From the NCBI GenBank assembly GCA_028291885.1, contig JAQGNJ010000038.1, positions 1 to 33,583 on the forward strand: 33,583 nucleotides of DNA. The letters are read 5' to 3'. Below, piece by piece: positions 1-9,065 of the stretch. Source of the DNA: Ramlibacter sp. (GTDB lineage Bacteria; Pseudomonadota; Gammaproteobacteria; Burkholderiales; Burkholderiaceae_C). How positions within the stretch are numbered: the first letter of the stretch is position 1; each line of letters starts with the position of its first letter. A program made the translations under genes and the position numbers. The notes beneath the pieces are model-generated. The model worked only from the letters and a program-made list of their open reading frames with translations, made no database searches and was not told the origin of the DNA.

Positions 1-116
1 TCGTCTCCTTGACAAACATGCGGCCGCCACGGCGGACCGCCTTGTGGCTCGGCACACCTGCGGTGCGCAATCCACGGTAGTCCTGGAGGCGAGCCTCCTC
101 AAGTTGTCAAGCCATC

Positions 117-290
117 TTGTCTAGAGGGCGCAAACACCGTGCAGCCACGAAGAGCGATATCTGCGTGATCTGCGGCGTCGGGGCTGCGGACACCGTTGAC
201 CACGTTCCACCCAAATGCTTCTTCAAGGGTGTGGAGAACGCGCAGCTTCGGACGGTTCCGGCTTGCCGTTCTTGCAACAATGGTGCTTCG
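117..290 (+). pseudogene. HNH endonuclease N-terminal fragment (truncated)
   Basis: From a TTG at 117 the frame encodes about 58 residues resembling the start of an HNH nuclease: a CVIC pair, then DHVPPK, then a second pair (CRSC) followed by NNGAS. In HNH proteins these cysteines bind a structural zinc and the Asp-His begins the beta-beta-alpha metal site. After NNGAS the frame becomes low-complexity shadow sequence across the next gene, so the rest of the domain is missing. The break lies just before the hydrolase start at 334, which suggests a deletion. Seen: cysteine pairs and DH motif. Inferred: truncation and loss of function. Confidence 0.55.
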
Positions 291-333
291 GTCACCTTCT
301 TAGCAGGTCGACGGCAAACCCAGGAATTTCGCC

Positions 334-888
334 ATGACGACAGCTCTCCTCATCATCGATGTCCAGCAGGGCCTGTGCGAAGGGCCAAACGACGCGTTCG
401 AGTCGCAGCAGGTCATCGCCCGCATCGACGAGGTGTCCGGCAAGGCCCGTGCCGCGGGTGCGCTCGTCATCTTCATCCAGCACGAGGGGAAGTCCGGATA
501 CCTCGAGTACGGCACGGACGCCTGGCAGCTTGCCCGCGGCCTTCACACCGAACCCACGGACTTGCGTGTGCGCAAGACCACCCCGGATTCCTTCCATCGC
601 ACGGAGCTGGAGGTTGTCCTGAAGCGGCACGCCGTGACTGATCTCGTCGTCTGCGGCATGCACACGGAGTTCTGCGTGGACACGACGACGCGCAGGGCGC
701 TGGCGCTCGGCTATCCGGTTGTCCTGGTGGAGGACGCGCACACGACCGCGGGCAACGAGCACCTGTCCGCTGCGCTGGTGATCCGGCACCACAATGCGAC
801 GCTCGCGAACATCAGCAGCTTCGGGCCAAGGGTTCGCGCCGTTTCCACCGGCGACTTGCGGATCGGCGGATCGGCGCTTGCGTCCTGA
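334..888 (+). CDS. Isochorismatase-family cysteine hydrolase
   Basis: A 184-residue protein of normal length for the isochorismatase-like hydrolase family, whose members hydrolyse amides or vinyl ethers (nicotinamide, ureidoacrylate, isochorismate) in the cytoplasm. The family triad is visible: Asp9 in LLIIDVQ, Lys81 in RVRKTTPDSF, and Cys114 in GMHTEFCVD, followed by TTRRA. The ATG at 334 starts directly on the conserved N-terminal strand. The substrate cannot be read from sequence: the neighbours are a broken HNH gene and a GFA-family protein, neither pointing to NAD or pyrimidine metabolism. Confidence 0.9.
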   Translation: MTTALLIIDVQQGLCEGPNDAFESQQVIARIDEVSGKARAAGALVIFIQHEGKSGYLEYGTDAWQLARGLHTEPTDLRVRKTTPDSFHRTELEVVLKRHAVTDLVVCGMHTEFCVDTTTRRALALGYPVVLVEDAHTTAGNEHLSAALVIRHHNATLANISSFGPRVRAVSTGDLRIGGSALAS

Positions 889-1035
889 GGCGATGAAGCG
901 CTCTGGCTCGGCCGCCTCGCAGGCTTCGTGCCGCCGATGGCTTGAGCTCAGGGATTGATCCAGACGAGCGCTCAGGCAGAATCGTTGCGGGCGGCGCGAG
1001 AGCGAAGCGGCGCGGTGTGGAACCGGGAGATCACG

Positions 1036-1383
1036 ATGAAGTACACAGGCAGCTGCCACTGCGGCAAGGTGGCGTTCGAGGTCGAAGGCGAGATCCAGGC
1101 CTTGACCGAATGCAATTGCTCGATCTGCTCGCGCAAGGGCGCGCTGATGTGGTTCGTCGCGCGCGACAGCCTCAAGCTCCTCACGCCCGACGAGAACGCC
1201 TCGACCTACCGGTTCAACAAGCACCTGATCCGCCACCGCTTCTGTGCCGCCTGCGGCATCCATCCGTACGGCGAGGGCGTCGACCCCAAGGGCAACCGCA
1301 TGGCCGCGGTCAACGCCCGTTGCCTCGAGGGCGTGGACCTGGCCTGCATCCCGGTGCAGCAATTCGACGGCCGCTCGATGTGA
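1036..1383 (+). CDS. GFA-family (CENP-V/GFA domain) zinc protein
   Basis: A 115-residue protein beginning MKYTGSCHCGKVAFE, the typical opening of the glutathione-dependent formaldehyde-activating (GFA) fold. Zinc ligands are visible as CHC (residues 8-10), CNCSIC (about 31-36) and FCAACG (about 71-76). Many small members have no proven glutathione or formaldehyde activity, so only the fold is assigned. The ATG at 1036 is chosen over an upstream in-frame start at 955 because it lies right before the conserved motif and follows a GGGAGA ribosome site. Its stop overlaps the GTG of the next gene in GTGA, suggesting translational coupling. Confidence 0.88.
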   Translation: MKYTGSCHCGKVAFEVEGEIQALTECNCSICSRKGALMWFVARDSLKLLTPDENASTYRFNKHLIRHRFCAACGIHPYGEGVDPKGNRMAAVNARCLEGVDLACIPVQQFDGRSM

Positions 1384-1799
1384 CCAGGCGGCTGGCGAAG
1401 CTGGCCTGGGCCAGCCCCTGTTCGGCCGTCGGCCTGGTGTTCGCGGCAGTCGTTCTCCTGCTCGGCGGCCGGGCACGCCCGGCCGGCGGCACGCTCGAAG
1501 TGACGTTCCGCGACAGCGAGGCGGCCCTCGGGCGGCTCGCGCGCTCGCTGCAGTTTCGCGCGATCACGCTGGGCCACGTGATCATCGCCGCCACCGGCCA
1601 GGAGCTCGACGGCCTGCGGGCGCACGAAAGGGTCCACGTCCAGCAGTACGAGCGCTGGGGCATTGCCTTCTTCGTTGCCTATGCCGCGTCCAGCCTCTGG
1701 CAACTGCTGCGGGGCCGCCGCGCCTACTGGGACAACCACTTCGAGATCGAGGCCCGCAGCCGCAGCGCCGGCCCGCGCGGCGGCAGCCGGAGTGCGTGA
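1380..1799 (+). CDS. Small membrane protein with HExxH zincin-like motif
   Basis: A 139-residue protein starting at GTG 1380, overlapping the GFA gene by four bases. I know no characterised function. Two hydrophobic segments are visible (about residues 13-30 and 93-110). Between them lies HERVH (82-86), an HExxH metal-binding motif, and after the second segment comes NHFEIEA with Glu122, placed like the third ligand of gluzincins. The tail is Arg/Ser/Gly-rich. A membrane-bound minimal metalloprotease, or a non-catalytic relative, is an inference. The overlap implies co-expression with the GFA protein. Confidence 0.7.
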   Translation: MTRRLAKLAWASPCSAVGLVFAAVVLLLGGRARPAGGTLEVTFRDSEAALGRLARSLQFRAITLGHVIIAATGQELDGLRAHERVHVQQYERWGIAFFVAYAASSLWQLLRGRRAYWDNHFEIEARSRSAGPRGGSRSA

Positions 1800-1993
1800 C
1801 CGATGTGACGGTGCAGGGCGCCGCTTCGCTCGGGAAAACCCGCTCCGGCGGGCCCCGGATTCCGTGAAACCATGACTTTTCCCTCTTGCGCACGGCGGTG
1901 CGGGAAAGCCGGTGACTCCATGCAGGATCAGCGAGGCAGTCCTTCCCAGCAAGACCGGCGCCGCGCCGGCCTGAAGTCGCTGTCGCTTGCGCC

Positions 1994-2914
1994 ATGACCT
2001 CTCCCGCACAAGACCCATGGCCGGCGTTGCCGCTGCAAGCGTGGCAGGAGACCCTTGCGACGCTGCACATGTGGACCCAGATCGTCGGCAAGATCCGGCT
2101 GGTGCAAAGTCCCTGGACCAACCATTCCTGGCACGTGGCGCTGTATGTGACCAGCCCCGGCCTCACCACCTCGCCGATCCCGCACGGCAACCGCAGTTTC
2201 CAGATCGACTTCGATTTCATCGGCCACGAGCTGGTCCTGCAGGCCAGCGACGGCCGGGAGGCGACCATGGCGCTGGAGCCGCAATCGGTGGCGGCGTTCT
2301 ACTCGCGCCTGATGCTCGAGATGGACCGCATGGACCTGCATGTGGAGATCCGCCGCAGGCCCTGCGAAGTCGCGGATCCGCTGCCCTTCGACCAGGACGA
2401 AGTGCATTGCGTGTACGACGCGGCCGATGCGAACCGCTTCTGGCGCGTGCTGGTGCAGTGCGACCGGGTGCTCAAGCGCTTTCGCGCCGGCTTCTCCGGC
2501 AAGTGCAGCCCGGTGCATTTCTTCTGGGGCGCGCCCGACCTGGCGGTGACCCGGTTCTCGGGCCGGCCGGCGCCCAGGCATCCGGGCGGCGTTGCGAACC
2601 TGGCGGACTGGGTGGTCCAGGAAGCGTATTCGCACGAGGTGAGCAGCTGTGGCTTCTGGGCCGGCGGCGGCCCGGTTGCCTACCCCGCCTTCTATTCCTA
2701 CGCCTACCCCGAGCCGCAGGGGTTTGCACAGGCCCGCGTGGAGCCTGCGCAAGCCTTCTACAGCAAGGAGCTGGGCGAGTTCGTCCTCGCGTACGACGCG
2801 GTGCGCGAGTCGCGGGATCCGGACGCGACCCTGCTGGCTTTTGCGCAATCGACATTCGACGCCGCGGCGGCGCTCGCCCGCTGGCCTGGAGCACCGCAAT
2901 GGATCCCTGGCTGA
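1994..2914 (+). CDS. DUF5996 family protein
   Basis: A 306-residue soluble protein matching DUF5996 as I recall it: an N-terminal WPALPLQAW stretch, TLHMWTQIVGKIRL, then aromatic-rich segments such as SPWTNHSWHV and PVHFFWGAPDLA, and a C-terminal EAYSHEVSSCGFW. Length and motif order fit full-length members. No enzymatic function is established and no catalytic residues can be named. There is no signal peptide or membrane segment. Its end overlaps the following small gene by 16 bases, so the two are probably co-transcribed. Confidence 0.8.
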   Translation: MTSPAQDPWPALPLQAWQETLATLHMWTQIVGKIRLVQSPWTNHSWHVALYVTSPGLTTSPIPHGNRSFQIDFDFIGHELVLQASDGREATMALEPQSVAAFYSRLMLEMDRMDLHVEIRRRPCEVADPLPFDQDEVHCVYDAADANRFWRVLVQCDRVLKRFRAGFSGKCSPVHFFWGAPDLAVTRFSGRPAPRHPGGVANLADWVVQEAYSHEVSSCGFWAGGGPVAYPAFYSYAYPEPQGFAQARVEPAQAFYSKELGEFVLAYDAVRESRDPDATLLAFAQSTFDAAAALARWPGAPQWIPG

Positions 2915-3267
2915 GCTTTCACGCGCCGACCTTCATCTACGTGAAGATCCCGGTCCCAGGCGGCATCGAAAGCGAAGACCGCAGCCTGGACGAAGCGATC
3001 GACCGCGCGCTGGCGGCCGGAGCATTGGGCTCGGTGCTAGGCTGGGGCAGCTCGCTGGGCGAGCGGACGGCCGACGGCTCGAGGCCGGTCGCCTTCCATC
3101 GCATCGACGTCCAGGTCGACGATCTGGATGCAGGGCGTGCGGCGCTGCACGGGCTGCTCCCGGGGCTGGGCGTCCCGGTCGCGACCGAACTGCACTACGT
3201 CGTGGACGACAGGCACCTGGTCGACGTCTACGAGGGGCCGGGCTGGCGTTTTTCGCAAGCGGCGTGA
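2899..3267 (+). CDS. Hypothetical protein (122 aa)
   Basis: From ATG 2899, 16 bases inside the end of the DUF5996 gene, the frame encodes 122 residues beginning MDPWLSFHAP. I do not recognise the family. It looks cytoplasmic and globular, with an acidic mid-section (RIDVQVDDLDAG) and a C-terminal VVDDRHLVDVYEGPGW. Overlap with the upstream gene, normal codon use and lack of low complexity support coding. Function unknown. Confidence 0.6.
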   Translation: MDPWLSFHAPTFIYVKIPVPGGIESEDRSLDEAIDRALAAGALGSVLGWGSSLGERTADGSRPVAFHRIDVQVDDLDAGRAALHGLLPGLGVPVATELHYVVDDRHLVDVYEGPGWRFSQAA

Positions 3268-3285
3268 CGATGACGACAGGCCCGC

Positions 3286-3291
3286 AATAAT
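3286..3291 (+). promoter_or_regulatory. Candidate -10 element for leaderless lysR start
   Basis: AATAAT lies six bases before the LysR ATG at 3298, and a GTGACG-like -35 sits near 3264-3269. Transcription would start at or beside the ATG. No Shine-Dalgarno precedes this start, which supports a leaderless message. Inference from spacing only. Confidence 0.4.
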
Positions 3292-3297
3292 CCGGCC

Positions 3298-4230
3298 ATG
3301 GAAACAAAGTGGCTGGAAGATTTCGTGAGCCTGGCGGAGACGCACAGTTTCAGCCGTTCGGCGCAGCTGCGGCACGTCACCCAGCCGGCCTTTTCGCGCC
3401 GCATCCAGGCGCTGGAAGCCTGGGCCGGCACCGACCTGGTGGACCGCAGCTCCTATCCGACGCGGCTGACTCCGGCCGGCGAGACGCTGTACGCCCAGTC
3501 GCTGGAAATGCTGCAGGCCCTGCAAAGCACCCGCGCCATGCTGCGCGGCTATTCGACGGCGGCCCAGGACGTGATCGAGTTCGCCGTCCCGCACACGCTG
3601 GCGTTCACCTTCTTCCCGGCCTGGGTGTCGAGCCTGCGCGAGAAGTTCGGGCCGATCAAGAGCCGGCTGATCGCGCTCAATGTCCACGACGCGGTGATGC
3701 GACTGGTGGAGGGCGGTTGCGACGTGCTGATCGCCTACCACCATCCTTCCCAGCCGCTGCAGCTCGATCCCGGCCGCTACCAGATGGTGACGCTGGGCCA
3801 GGAGGTGCTGTCTCCCTATTGCAAGGCCGATGCGGCGGGCCAGCCGCTGTTCCGGCTGCCAGGAAGCGCGAGCGAGCCGCTGCCGTACCTGGGCTACGCG
3901 CCGGGCGCCTACCTGGGGCGGGTGACCGAGCTGATCCTGAAGCTGGCCGGCACCGCGATCCACCTGGACCGGGTCTATGAAACCGACATGGCCGAAGGCC
4001 TGAAGGTGATGGCGCTCGAAGGGCACGGCGTCGCCTTCCTGCCGCACAGCGCCGTGCGCAAGGAGCTGCGCAGCCGCAAGCTGGCGAGCGCCGCGCCCGC
4101 CGGCATGACCGGGCTGGAGCTGACGATGGAAGTGCGCGCCTACCGCGAGCGGCCGATGGGCAAGGAAGCGCCCAAGGGCGCGGCGCAGGCGCTCTGGGCG
4201 TACCTTGCGCAGCATGCGGGCGCAAAATGA
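3298..4230 (+). CDS. LysR-family transcriptional regulator
   Basis: A 310-residue regulator. Residues 1-60 form the LysR winged helix-turn-helix (WLEDFVSLAE, then HVTQPAFSRRIQALE), followed by a linker helix and a periplasmic-binding-like effector domain. The QPAFSRRI variant of the usual QSALS motif resembles the YjiE/HypT branch, but that is only a resemblance. Its stop overlaps aspA in ATGA, and gltIJKL follows, so control of aspartate/glutamate catabolism and uptake is plausible. The effector is unknown. The start is probably leaderless. Confidence 0.92.
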   Translation: METKWLEDFVSLAETHSFSRSAQLRHVTQPAFSRRIQALEAWAGTDLVDRSSYPTRLTPAGETLYAQSLEMLQALQSTRAMLRGYSTAAQDVIEFAVPHTLAFTFFPAWVSSLREKFGPIKSRLIALNVHDAVMRLVEGGCDVLIAYHHPSQPLQLDPGRYQMVTLGQEVLSPYCKADAAGQPLFRLPGSASEPLPYLGYAPGAYLGRVTELILKLAGTAIHLDRVYETDMAEGLKVMALEGHGVAFLPHSAVRKELRSRKLASAAPAGMTGLELTMEVRAYRERPMGKEAPKGAAQALWAYLAQHAGAK

Positions 4231-5645
4231 GCGGCATGAGCACAACTTTCCGGATCGAGCACGACTTCCTGGGCGAAAAGCAGATCCCGGCCGACGCGTA
4301 CTGGGGCGTGCACACGGCGCGCGCGGTCGAGAACTTCCCGATCTCCGGCACCCGCATCTGCGCCATGCCCGACCTGATCGTCGCCTTCGCCCACGTGAAG
4401 AAGGCGGCGGGCCGCGCCAACAACGAACTCGGCGTCCTCGACGACAAGCGGCTGTTCGCGATCCTGTGGGCCTGCGAGCAGCTCGCGGCGGGCCGCTTTC
4501 ACGACCAGTTCGTGGTGGACGTGATCCAGGGCGGGGCCGGCACGTCGACCAACATGAACGCCAACGAGGTCATCGCCAACCTGGCGCTGGAAAGGCTGGG
4601 GTTCGAGAAGGGCCGCTACGACGTGCTCCACCCGAACGACCACGTCAATGCCTCGCAGAGCACCAACGACGTCTATCCGACGGCCGTGCGGCTGGCCCTG
4701 TGGTCCGGCATCGACCGGCTGCTGGTGTCGATGGCGACGCTGCGCGCCAGCTTCGAGGCCAAGGCCCTGGAGTTCGAGCGCGTGCTCAAGATCGGCCGCA
4801 CCCAGCTGCAGGACGCGGTGCCGATGACGCTGGGACAGGAATTTTCGACCTACGCCGTGATGCTCGAGGAAGACGAGGAGCGGCTGCGCGAGGCCCGCGC
4901 CCTGATCCAGGAGATCAACCTGGGCGCGACGGCGGTGGGCACCGGCATCAATGCGCCGCACGGCTACGCGGAGCTGGCCGTGCGCCACCTGGCGCAGGAA
5001 AGCGGCATCCCGGTGGTGAAGGCCAAGAACCTGGTCGAGGCGACGCAGGACACGGGCGCTTTCGTGCAGCTGTCGGGCGTGCTCAAGCGGGTGGCGACCA
5101 AGCTGTCCAAGACCTGCAACGACCTGCGATTGCTTTCGAGCGGTCCTCAGGCGGGCTTCGGCGACATCAAGCTGCCGCCGCGGCAGGCCGGCTCGTCGAT
5201 CATGCCGGGCAAGGTCAACCCGGTGATTCCGGAGGTGGTGAACCAGGTCGCCTTCGAGGTGATCGGCAACGACGTCACCGTGACGATGGCCTCGGAGGCG
5301 GGGCAGCTCCAGCTCAATGCCTTCGAGCCGATCATGGGCTGGAGCCTGTTCAAGAGCATCGAGCACCTGTCCAACGCCTGCCTCACGCTCAAGACCCATT
5401 GCGTCGACGGCATCGAGGCCAACCACGAGCTGCTGGCGCGCCGCGTGCGCGAGTCCGTCACCCTGGTCACGGCGCTCAATCCGATCATCGGCTACGAGAA
5501 GGCCGCCATGATCGCCAAGACCGCCATCGCCACCGGCCTGCCGATCGACGAGGTCGCGGAGTCGCTGGGCATCATGACCCGCGCTCAAGTCGAGGCCCTG
5601 CTGGTGCCCGAGAAGCTGACGCAGCCCTTGCGGCCGGAAATCTGA
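4227..5645 (+). CDS. aspA: Aspartate ammonia-lyase
   Basis: A 472-residue member of the fumarase/aspartase superfamily, which converts L-aspartate to fumarate and ammonia. The signature loop GSSIMPGKVNP lies at residues 322-332, with the catalytic serine in the SS pair. The aspartase-type QGGAGTSTNMNANEVIAN and NDHVNASQSTND blocks near residues 105-150 are present. Length fits AspA (about 470). Fumarase C shares the fold, but the adjacent glutamate/aspartate transporter favours aspartase. The first ATG (4227) overlaps the LysR stop; ATG 4236 is an alternative. The tetrameric enzyme is cytoplasmic. Confidence 0.9.
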   Translation: MSGMSTTFRIEHDFLGEKQIPADAYWGVHTARAVENFPISGTRICAMPDLIVAFAHVKKAAGRANNELGVLDDKRLFAILWACEQLAAGRFHDQFVVDVIQGGAGTSTNMNANEVIANLALERLGFEKGRYDVLHPNDHVNASQSTNDVYPTAVRLALWSGIDRLLVSMATLRASFEAKALEFERVLKIGRTQLQDAVPMTLGQEFSTYAVMLEEDEERLREARALIQEINLGATAVGTGINAPHGYAELAVRHLAQESGIPVVKAKNLVEATQDTGAFVQLSGVLKRVATKLSKTCNDLRLLSSGPQAGFGDIKLPPRQAGSSIMPGKVNPVIPEVVNQVAFEVIGNDVTVTMASEAGQLQLNAFEPIMGWSLFKSIEHLSNACLTLKTHCVDGIEANHELLARRVRESVTLVTALNPIIGYEKAAMIAKTAIATGLPIDEVAESLGIMTRAQVEALLVPEKLTQPLRPEI

Positions 5646-5693
5646 ACGGGCCCGCAGGCACAAAGCGTGCTTTTGGGAATGGCATGCAATCCG

Positions 5694-5736
5694 TCTAGGG
5701 ATTTGGAGGGTAAACACCCAATCTCCTGCCCCTAGA
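5694..5736. promoter_or_regulatory. Inverted repeat/candidate operator and promoter upstream of gltI
   Basis: TCTAGGG (5694-5700) pairs perfectly with CCCTAGA (5730-5736). Inside them is a second symmetric element, GGGT-AAAC-ACCC (5708-5719). The right arm runs into TAGAAT (5733-5738), a plausible -10 box about 40 bases before the gltI ATG. The layout suits a regulator binding over the promoter, for example the adjacent LysR protein. Symmetry is seen; function is inferred. Confidence 0.5.
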
Positions 5737-5776
5737 ATTTGCTGCTCAGCATCGACCGATCCTCACAGGAGATTTT

Positions 5777-6676
5777 ATGAAAAAGCATTTGTTGGCGTTC
5801 GCCCTGGCAGCCGCGGCAACCAGCGGCGCCTTCGCCCAGGCCGGCGACACGCTCGCCAAGGTCAAGGCCTCGGGCGAGATCACCATGGGCGTGCGCGATT
5901 CGTCGGGCGCCCTGTCCTATACCCTGGGCGACGGCAAGTACGCGGGCTTCCACTACGAGCTGTGCCAGCGCATCGTCGGCAACGTGGAAAAGGCCGTGGG
6001 CAAGAAGCTCACCGTCAAGTACCTGCCCGTGACCTCGCAGAACCGCATCCCGCTGGTGCAGAACGGCACGGTGGACATCGAGTGCGGCTCCACCACCAAC
6101 AACGCCACCCGCCAGAAGGACGTCGCCTTCGGCCTGACGACCTACGTGGAAGAAGTGCGGATCGCCGTCAAGGCCAACTCCGGCATCAACACGCTGGCCC
6201 AGCTCAATGGCAAGAAGATCGCCACCACGACGGGCACCACCTCGGTGCAGTTGCTGCGCAAGCACGAACGCGCGCAGAACGTGAACTTCAACGAGGTGTT
6301 CGGCAAGGACCACGCGGAAAGCTTCCTGCTGCTCGAGTCCGGCCGCGCCGACGCCTTCGTGATGGACGGCCAGATCCTGGCCGGCAACATCGCGACCTCC
6401 AAGAACCCGGCGGACTACAAGATCGTCGGCGAGGTGATCAGCGTCGAGCCGATCGCGATCATGCTGCGCAAGGACGACCCGGCTTTCAAGAAGGTCGTCG
6501 ACGATTCCCTGCGCGACCTGATGAAGAGCGGCGAGATCGCGAAGATCTACGACAAGTGGTTCGTCCAGCCGATCCCGCCCAAGAACACGCGCGTCGGCCT
6601 GCCGGCCAGCGAGGCGACCAAGGCGGCATGGGCCAACCCCAACGACAAGCCGCTGGAAGACTACCTGAAGAAGTAA
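5777..6676 (+). CDS. gltI: Glutamate/aspartate ABC transporter periplasmic binding protein
   Basis: A 299-residue family 3 solute receptor. A lysine-rich start and hydrophobic core end at AFA (residue 20), a classical signal peptidase I site. The mature part has GEITMGVRDSSGALSY and the conserved NGTVDIECGSTTNN segment, typical of GltI. It captures glutamate/aspartate in the periplasm for GltJKL. An AGGAG ribosome site (5767-5771) precedes the ATG. It is the first gene of gltIJKL, separated from gltJ by a stem-loop that probably lets the receptor be made in excess. Confidence 0.94.
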   Translation: MKKHLLAFALAAAATSGAFAQAGDTLAKVKASGEITMGVRDSSGALSYTLGDGKYAGFHYELCQRIVGNVEKAVGKKLTVKYLPVTSQNRIPLVQNGTVDIECGSTTNNATRQKDVAFGLTTYVEEVRIAVKANSGINTLAQLNGKKIATTTGTTSVQLLRKHERAQNVNFNEVFGKDHAESFLLLESGRADAFVMDGQILAGNIATSKNPADYKIVGEVISVEPIAIMLRKDDPAFKKVVDDSLRDLMKSGEIAKIYDKWFVQPIPPKNTRVGLPASEATKAAWANPNDKPLEDYLKK

Positions 6677-6694
6677 GAGCAGCGCAGCCCACAA

Positions 6695-6728
6695 AGACCC
6701 CGCCCCCGCTCTTGCCCGGGCGGGGTTT
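6695..6728 (+). terminator. Intercistronic stem-loop between gltI and gltJ
   Basis: CCCCGCCC (6698-6705) pairs with GGGCGGGG (6718-6725) around a 12-base loop, extended by AGA/TTT on the outside. Only a short T run follows, so it is more likely a partial attenuator or a 3'-end stabiliser of gltI mRNA than a full terminator. Confidence 0.6.
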
Positions 6729-6796
6729 GTGCTCCAAGGTGGCTCGACAACGCCGCCGGCGGCTGCGACAAGATCGATTTTGTTGGGGAACCCTCT

Positions 6797-7555
6797 ATGG
6801 CATGGGATTGGCAGGTTTTCTGCAAGAGCACCGACGAAGGCACGGTGCTGGCCACTTGCCTGGGCAAGGGCAGCGAGATCACGTACCTCGAATGGATGCT
6901 CCATGCCTGGGGCTGGACACTTTCCGTCGCTGCCTGCGCCTGGGTCATCGCCATCCTGGTGGGCGGCCTGGTGGGCACCCTCAGGACGCTTCCGGACAGC
7001 CCCTGGATCGTGCGCATCGCGAACGCCTGGGTGGAGCTGTTCCGCAATATCCCGATCCTGGTGCAGCTGTTCCTCTGGTACTTCGTCGCGCCCAAGATCT
7101 TCCCGCCGATGCAGGCGGTTCCCGGCTTCCTGCTGGTGGTGTTCGCGCTCGGCTTCTTCACCTCGGCGCGGATCGCCGAGCAGGTCCGCGCCGGCATCCA
7201 GGCGCTGTCGCGGGGCCAGCGCTACGCCGGCATGGCGGTCGGTTTCACCACCGCGCAAACCTACCGCTACGTCCTGCTGCCCATGGCGGTGCGCATCATC
7301 CTGCCGCCGCTCACCAGCGAGTCGATGAACCTGCTGAAGAATTCGTCGGTCGCCTTCGCGGTGTCGATCGCGGAGCTCACGATGTTCGCGATGCAGGCGC
7401 AGGAGGAGACCTCCCGCGGCATCGAGATCTACCTGGGCGTGACGGCGCTCTACGCGCTGTCGGCTTTCGCGGTGAACCGCGTCTTCGCCTTCATCGAGAA
7501 GAAGGTGCAGATCCCGGGCTTCATCGTCGCGGGCGGCATGGGCGGGGGCCACTAG
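6797..7555 (+). CDS. gltJ: Glutamate/aspartate ABC transporter permease GltJ
   Basis: A 252-residue inner-membrane permease of the polar amino acid (HisMQ-type) family. Several hydrophobic segments are visible, with VELFRNIPILVQLFLWYF near residues 80-97 and a coupling-helix EAA-type loop (RAGIQALSRGQRYAGMAVG) facing GltL. The N-terminus has the roughly 30-residue polar stretch typical of GltJ. It pairs with GltK to form the channel. Its stop is three bases before the gltK ATG. Confidence 0.92.
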   Translation: MAWDWQVFCKSTDEGTVLATCLGKGSEITYLEWMLHAWGWTLSVAACAWVIAILVGGLVGTLRTLPDSPWIVRIANAWVELFRNIPILVQLFLWYFVAPKIFPPMQAVPGFLLVVFALGFFTSARIAEQVRAGIQALSRGQRYAGMAVGFTTAQTYRYVLLPMAVRIILPPLTSESMNLLKNSSVAFAVSIAELTMFAMQAQEETSRGIEIYLGVTALYALSAFAVNRVFAFIEKKVQIPGFIVAGGMGGGH

Positions 7556-7558
7556 CGT

Positions 7559-8245
7559 ATGGGCAACCTGGACCTGACCTTCATCAACTGGGACGTCATC
7601 GGCAAGTTCGTCCTCAACGGCTTCTATTTCAGCCTCACGCTCACCGTCGTCGCCACGGTCGGCGGGATCCTGCTGGGGACGGTGCTGGCGCTGATGCGGC
7701 TTTCGGGCCGCAAGTTCCTGGTGCTCCCGGCGACTTTCTACGTCAACGGGATGCGATCGGTGCCGCTGGTGATGGTGATCCTGTGGTTCTACCTGCTGGT
7801 TCCGGGCCAGTTCTATTCGTACCTGCCCGGTGGCACCGGGAGCCGCGCCGAATATTCGGCGTTCATCACCTTCATCGCCTTCGAAGCCGCGTATTTCAGC
7901 GAGATCATGCGGGCCGGCATCCAGTCGATCCCGCGCGGCCAGGTGTACGCGGGCCAGGCCCTTGGCATGACCTACGGCCAGAACATGCGCCTGGTCGTGC
8001 TGCCGCAGGCTTTCCGCAACATGCTGCCGGTGCTGCTGACGCAGACCATCATCCTGTTCCAGGACACCTCCCTGGTCTATGCCATCGGCGCCTACGACCT
8101 GCTCAAGGGCTTCGTCACGGCGGGCAAGATCTACGGCCGGCCGGAGGAGGCCTACCTGCTCGCCGCCGTCGTCTATTTCGTGATCTGCTACGCCCTGTCC
8201 TTCATGGTCAAGCGACTGCAGATGCGCATCGCCATCATTCGGTAG
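7559..8245 (+). CDS. gltK: Glutamate/aspartate ABC transporter permease GltK
   Basis: A 228-residue permease of the same family as GltJ, with about five hydrophobic segments. [20 protein letters not shown] marks the conserved third segment, and the EAA-type loop [19 protein letters not shown] the ATPase contact. Length and position between gltJ and gltL match GltK. It begins three bases after gltJ and ends 13 bases before gltL, so all are on one transcript. Its exact partner role is inferred from gene order. Confidence 0.92.
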   Translation: MGNLDLTFINWDVIGKFVLNGFYFSLTLTVVATVGGILLGTVLALMRLSGRKFLVLPATFYVNGMRSVPLVMVILWFYLLVPGQFYSYLPGGTGSRAEYSAFITFIAFEAAYFSEIMRAGIQSIPRGQVYAGQALGMTYGQNMRLVVLPQAFRNMLPVLLTQTIILFQDTSLVYAIGAYDLLKGFVTAGKIYGRPEEAYLLAAVVYFVICYALSFMVKRLQMRIAIIR

Positions 8246-8258
8246 TCAGGAACAAATC

Positions 8259-9002
<744 letters not shown>

Positions 9003-9065
9003 ATACGGGACCAAGGACGCAGAAGACGCGCAGCTTGCGCAGACTCGCCTTCCGCTCCCGCTTTC

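Noticed and set aside
8-111. 8-bp inverted repeat CTTGACAA (8-15) and TTGTCAAG (104-111)
   Set aside because: Short and widely spaced at the window edge; could easily be chance.
291-641. Continuation of the HNH frame past residue 58
   Set aside because: Low-complexity Arg/Pro/Ala sequence overlapping the hydrolase gene in another frame.
4140-5717. Long minus-strand open frame opposite aspA
   Set aside because: Its composition (His, Arg, Gly, Ala-rich, no motifs) is the antisense shadow of a clear aspA gene in GC-rich DNA.
5732-7552. 606-codon minus-strand frame opposite gltIJ
   Set aside because: Spans two well-supported genes on the other strand and shows no domain; shadow of codon bias.
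9003-9065. Possible terminator between convergent gltL and dctP
   Set aside because: Only a 5-bp GCGCA/TGCGC stem with no T run.
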